DNA of 64,000 nucleotides. It comes from Ectopseudomonas chengduensis (GTDB taxonomy: Bacteria > Pseudomonadota > Gammaproteobacteria > Pseudomonadales > Pseudomonadaceae). Shown here in pieces: positions 61,878 through 64,000 of the stretch. The stretch covers positions 62,001-126,000 of the forward strand of contig NZ_FMZQ01000007.1 of NCBI RefSeq assembly GCF_900102635.1, read 5' to 3'. Below the pieces are notes generated by a model. It worked only from the letters and a program-made list of their open reading frames with translations, searched no databases and was not told where the DNA came from. Both the position numbers and the translations under genes were made by a program. Within the stretch, counting starts at the first letter, position 1, and every line of letters starts with the position of its first letter.

Positions 61878-64000
61878 ATGCCGTTGTCATGGAACGAAAT
61901 TCGAGACCGAGCGATAGCCTTTGTTCGCGAGTGGGAGAACGAATCATCTGAAGATGCCGAGGCCAAGAGCTTCTGGGATGCATTCTTCAACGTGTTCGGG
62001 ATACCACGCAGGCGAATTGCCCAGTTCGAGAAGCTGGTGCACAAGGCCAGCGGAAAGAACGGGTATATCGACCTCTTCTGGCCAGGTGTGATGCTCGCCG
62101 AGCATAAGTCTCGTGGCAAAGACCTGACCATTGCCCACGATCAGGCCATCGACTACTTCCCAGGGCTGTCCGACAAAGAGCTGCCTCGATACATCGTCGT
62201 TTCCGACTTTGCGCGCTTTCGTCTGTACGATCTGGAGGCGGATACCGAGTTCGAATTCCCGCTGGAGGAGCTGCCCCAGCACATCACCGCTTTCGGCTTC
62301 ATTGCTGGCTACGAGGCCCGTACCTTCCGCGAGCAGGACCCGGTAAACATCGATGCCGCCGAGCGACTGGGCAAACTGCACGACAAACTGTTTGCGATAG
62401 GGTACGAGGGGCACCAGCTGGAGGTTTACCTTGTCCGCCTGCTGTTCTGCCTGTTCGCTGACGACACAGGCATCTTCATGCCGCGAGATGCGTTCGAGGA
62501 CTTCATCAGCACCCGCACCAGCGAGGATGGCTCTGACCTGGCCTCTCGGCTGAATGAACTCTTCGAGGTACTGAACACGCCGCCGGAGAAGCGCCTGCGT
62601 AACCTCGATGAGCAGCTCGCCGCATTTCCCTATGTGAACGGCAAGCTCTTCGAGGAACACCTGCGTACCGCAAGCTTCGACAAAGAGATGCGCGACCTGC
62701 TTCTGTGGTGTTGTCATCTGGACTGGGGCACGATCAGCCCGGCGATATTCGGCTCGCTGTTCCAGGGGATCATGGACGCGAAGGTTCGACGCAACCTGGG
62801 CGCGCACTACACCAGCGAGAAGAACATCCTCAAGCTCATCTCGGCGCTGTTCTTGGATGATCTGCGTGCCGAGTACGAGCGGGTCAAGACTCAGCCGGCC
62901 AAGTTGCGGGCATTCCACGACAAGCTCGGTAGCCTGAACTTCTTCGACCCAGCCTGTGGATGCGGCAACTTCCTGGTCATCACCTATCGCGAGATTCGTC
63001 TGCTGGAGCTGGAGGTTATCAAGCGGCTCTACAAGCGCGATCAGCAGCAGTTGTCCATGGATGCCGTTGCCCATTACGTGAAGGTCGATGTCGATCAATT
63101 TCATGGCATCGAGATCGAGGAGTGGCCAGCGCAGATTGCCAGGGTGGCCATGTGGCTGATCGATCATCAGATGAACCTGCTGGTTGGCCAGACGTTCGGT
63201 GACGCCCTGGTGCGTATCCCGCTGATCAAGTCGGCCAATATCGTCAATGACAACGCTCTGCGACTTGACTGGAATGATGTGGTGCCGGCGGCGCGCTGTT
63301 GTTTCGTGCTCGGCAATCCACCGTTCGTTGGCGCGAAGATGATGAGCGACGATCAGCGTGCCGATATCCAGTTCGCTCTCGGCGGGATCAAGAACTTGGG
63401 CCTGCTCGACTTCGTAGCCGCCTGGTACATCAAGGCCGCGCGCTATGCCAAGCCGGAAACGCTCTGTGCTTTCGTGTCGACCAACTCGATCACGCAAGGC
63501 GAACAGGCCGGCGTGCTATGGCCAGTGATGCTCGACATGGGTATCCACATCCATTTCGCCCACCGTACCTTCCAATGGCGCAATGAGGCCAAAGGGGTGG
63601 CTGCTGTGCATTGCATCATCGTCGGCTTCAGCCAGTCGGAACCGAGCAAGCGGGTCATCTACGACTATCTCGATATCCGTGGCGAACCGCAGGTGGTGGT
63701 GGCAAGCAACATCAACCCGTATCTGGTCGATGCGGCCGATGTCGTCCTGCAGAACCGCACCAACCCGCTGTGCGACGTACCCAAGATCGGTATCGGCAAT
63801 AAGCCTATCGACGGCGGACATTACTTGTTCACGACGGAGGAGATGGAGGACTTCATCAAGAAGGAACCCGAGTCCAAGCGTTGGTTCCGTCGCTGGGTGG
63901 GCTCCGAGGAGTTCATTAACGGCTTCGAGCGCTGGTGCCTCTGGCTGGGTGAGTGCCCACCCAATGAGCTACGCGCGATGCCGCTGGCCAGGGAGCGGAT
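61878..64000 (+). CDS. MmeI-like type II restriction-modification enzyme, 3' end outside window
   Basis: At least 707 aa, open to the window edge. ATG 61878 has AAAGGAAG upstream. An N-terminal PD-(D/E)xK nuclease is suggested by GYIDLFWPGVMLAEHKSRGK (Asp...Glu-x-Lys, about residues 62-81). A helical linker follows. The methyltransferase has NLGAHYTSEKNIL, motif I FFDPACGCGNFL and motif IV VLGNPPFVG (NPPF, adenine methylation). This nuclease-methylase-target order is that of MmeI/type IIL enzymes, which cut and protect DNA with one chain. The specificity domain should lie mostly outside the window. Confidence 0.88.
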   Translation, partial: MPLSWNEIRDRAIAFVREWENESSEDAEAKSFWDAFFNVFGIPRRRIAQFEKLVHKASGKNGYIDLFWPGVMLAEHKSRGKDLTIAHDQAIDYFPGLSDKELPRYIVVSDFARFRLYDLEADTEFEFPLEELPQHITAFGFIAGYEARTFREQDPVNIDAAERLGKLHDKLFAIGYEGHQLEVYLVRLLFCLFADDTGIFMPRDAFEDFISTRTSEDGSDLASRLNELFEVLNTPPEKRLRNLDEQLAAFPYVNGKLFEEHLRTASFDKEMRDLLLWCCHLDWGTISPAIFGSLFQGIMDAKVRRNLGAHYTSEKNILKLISALFLDDLRAEYERVKTQPAKLRAFHDKLGSLNFFDPACGCGNFLVITYREIRLLELEVIKRLYKRDQQQLSMDAVAHYVKVDVDQFHGIEIEEWPAQIARVAMWLIDHQMNLLVGQTFGDALVRIPLIKSANIVNDNALRLDWNDVVPAARCCFVLGNPPFVGAKMMSDDQRADIQFALGGIKNLGLLDFVAAWYIKAARYAKPETLCAFVSTNSITQGEQAGVLWPVMLDMGIHIHFAHRTFQWRNEAKGVAAVHCIIVGFSQSEPSKRVIYDYLDIRGEPQVVVASNINPYLVDAADVVLQNRTNPLCDVPKIGIGNKPIDGGHYLFTTEEMEDFIKKEPESKRWFRRWVGSEEFINGFERWCLWLGECPPNELRAMPLARER

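Noticed and set aside
61944..63497. Leftward 517-codon open frame
   Set aside because: Antisense to the MmeI-like gene, whose nuclease and methylase motifs are unmistakable.
1..64000. tRNA or rRNA genes
   Set aside because: I looked for cloverleaf and rRNA-like stretches and saw none; a dedicated scan would be needed to exclude a tRNA fully.
1..64000. Insertion sequences or transposase genes
   Set aside because: No transposase, resolvase or integrase frame is recognisable; the only possible mobile scar is the 40-bp segment at 19538-19577.

Overview
The window looks like the backbone of a large Pseudomonas plasmid rather than chromosome. It has an iteron origin (about 26.8-28.0 kb) next to a TrfA-type initiator, a second initiator-like gene, a rulAB/umuDC-type SOS mutagenesis cassette, a plasmid-borne CsrA, a YejK/NdpA nucleoid protein and an MmeI-like restriction-modification enzyme. 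Around these lie nearly one hundred small genes of unknown function and no recognisable chromosomal housekeeping gene. The CsrA sequence, the rulAB-type cassette and very frequent GCTGGCGC octamers (recalled as the Pseudomonas Chi sequence) point to Pseudomonas.

Layout. 0-3.1 kb: a Fic/VbhA-like pair and an initiator-like gene among seven copies of the palindrome ATCGCANTGCGAT. 3.5-6.1 kb: a rightward SprT-like / NYN / CsrA operon. 6.1-21.2 kb: leftward operons, each starting at a copy of one promoter-operator (class A, TTGATA-N12-TATCAA); they include a DndC-like PP-loop enzyme fused to a ParB-type HTH, a tRNA-guanine-transglycosylase-like (DpdA-like) protein and a broken PAPS-reductase gene. 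21.3-23.9 kb: small rightward genes behind a second promoter-operator (class B). 23.9-26.8 kb: YedK diverging from UmuDC at a shared SOS box, then an ASCH protein. 26.8-29.4 kb: origin and rep. 29.8-37.2 kb: an autoregulated-looking HTH gene (class C operator) and a long run of tiny genes. 37.2-45.3 kb: two leftward class A operons, one led by a ParB-like protein. 45.4-50.0 kb: DnaQ-like exonuclease, PilT-like ATPase and small leftward genes. 50.0-57.6 kb: class B small-gene operons. 57.7-61.8 kb: the only rightward class A operon (NdpA, GIY-YIG). 61.9 kb to the end: the MmeI-like enzyme, cut by the window edge.

How it may work together (inference). Three families of operator-embedded promoters divide the backbone into regulons. 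Regulon A joins several predicted nucleic-acid-acting proteins (DndC-like + ParB HTH, TGT-like, PAPS-reductase-like, ParB-like, ASCH, NdpA, GIY-YIG). This could be a dispersed plasmid DNA-modification or maintenance programme switched on by loss of one repressor, for example on entry into a new cell. Several enzymes carry substituted catalytic residues: Fic, its antitoxin, SprT and the PilT-like ATPase.
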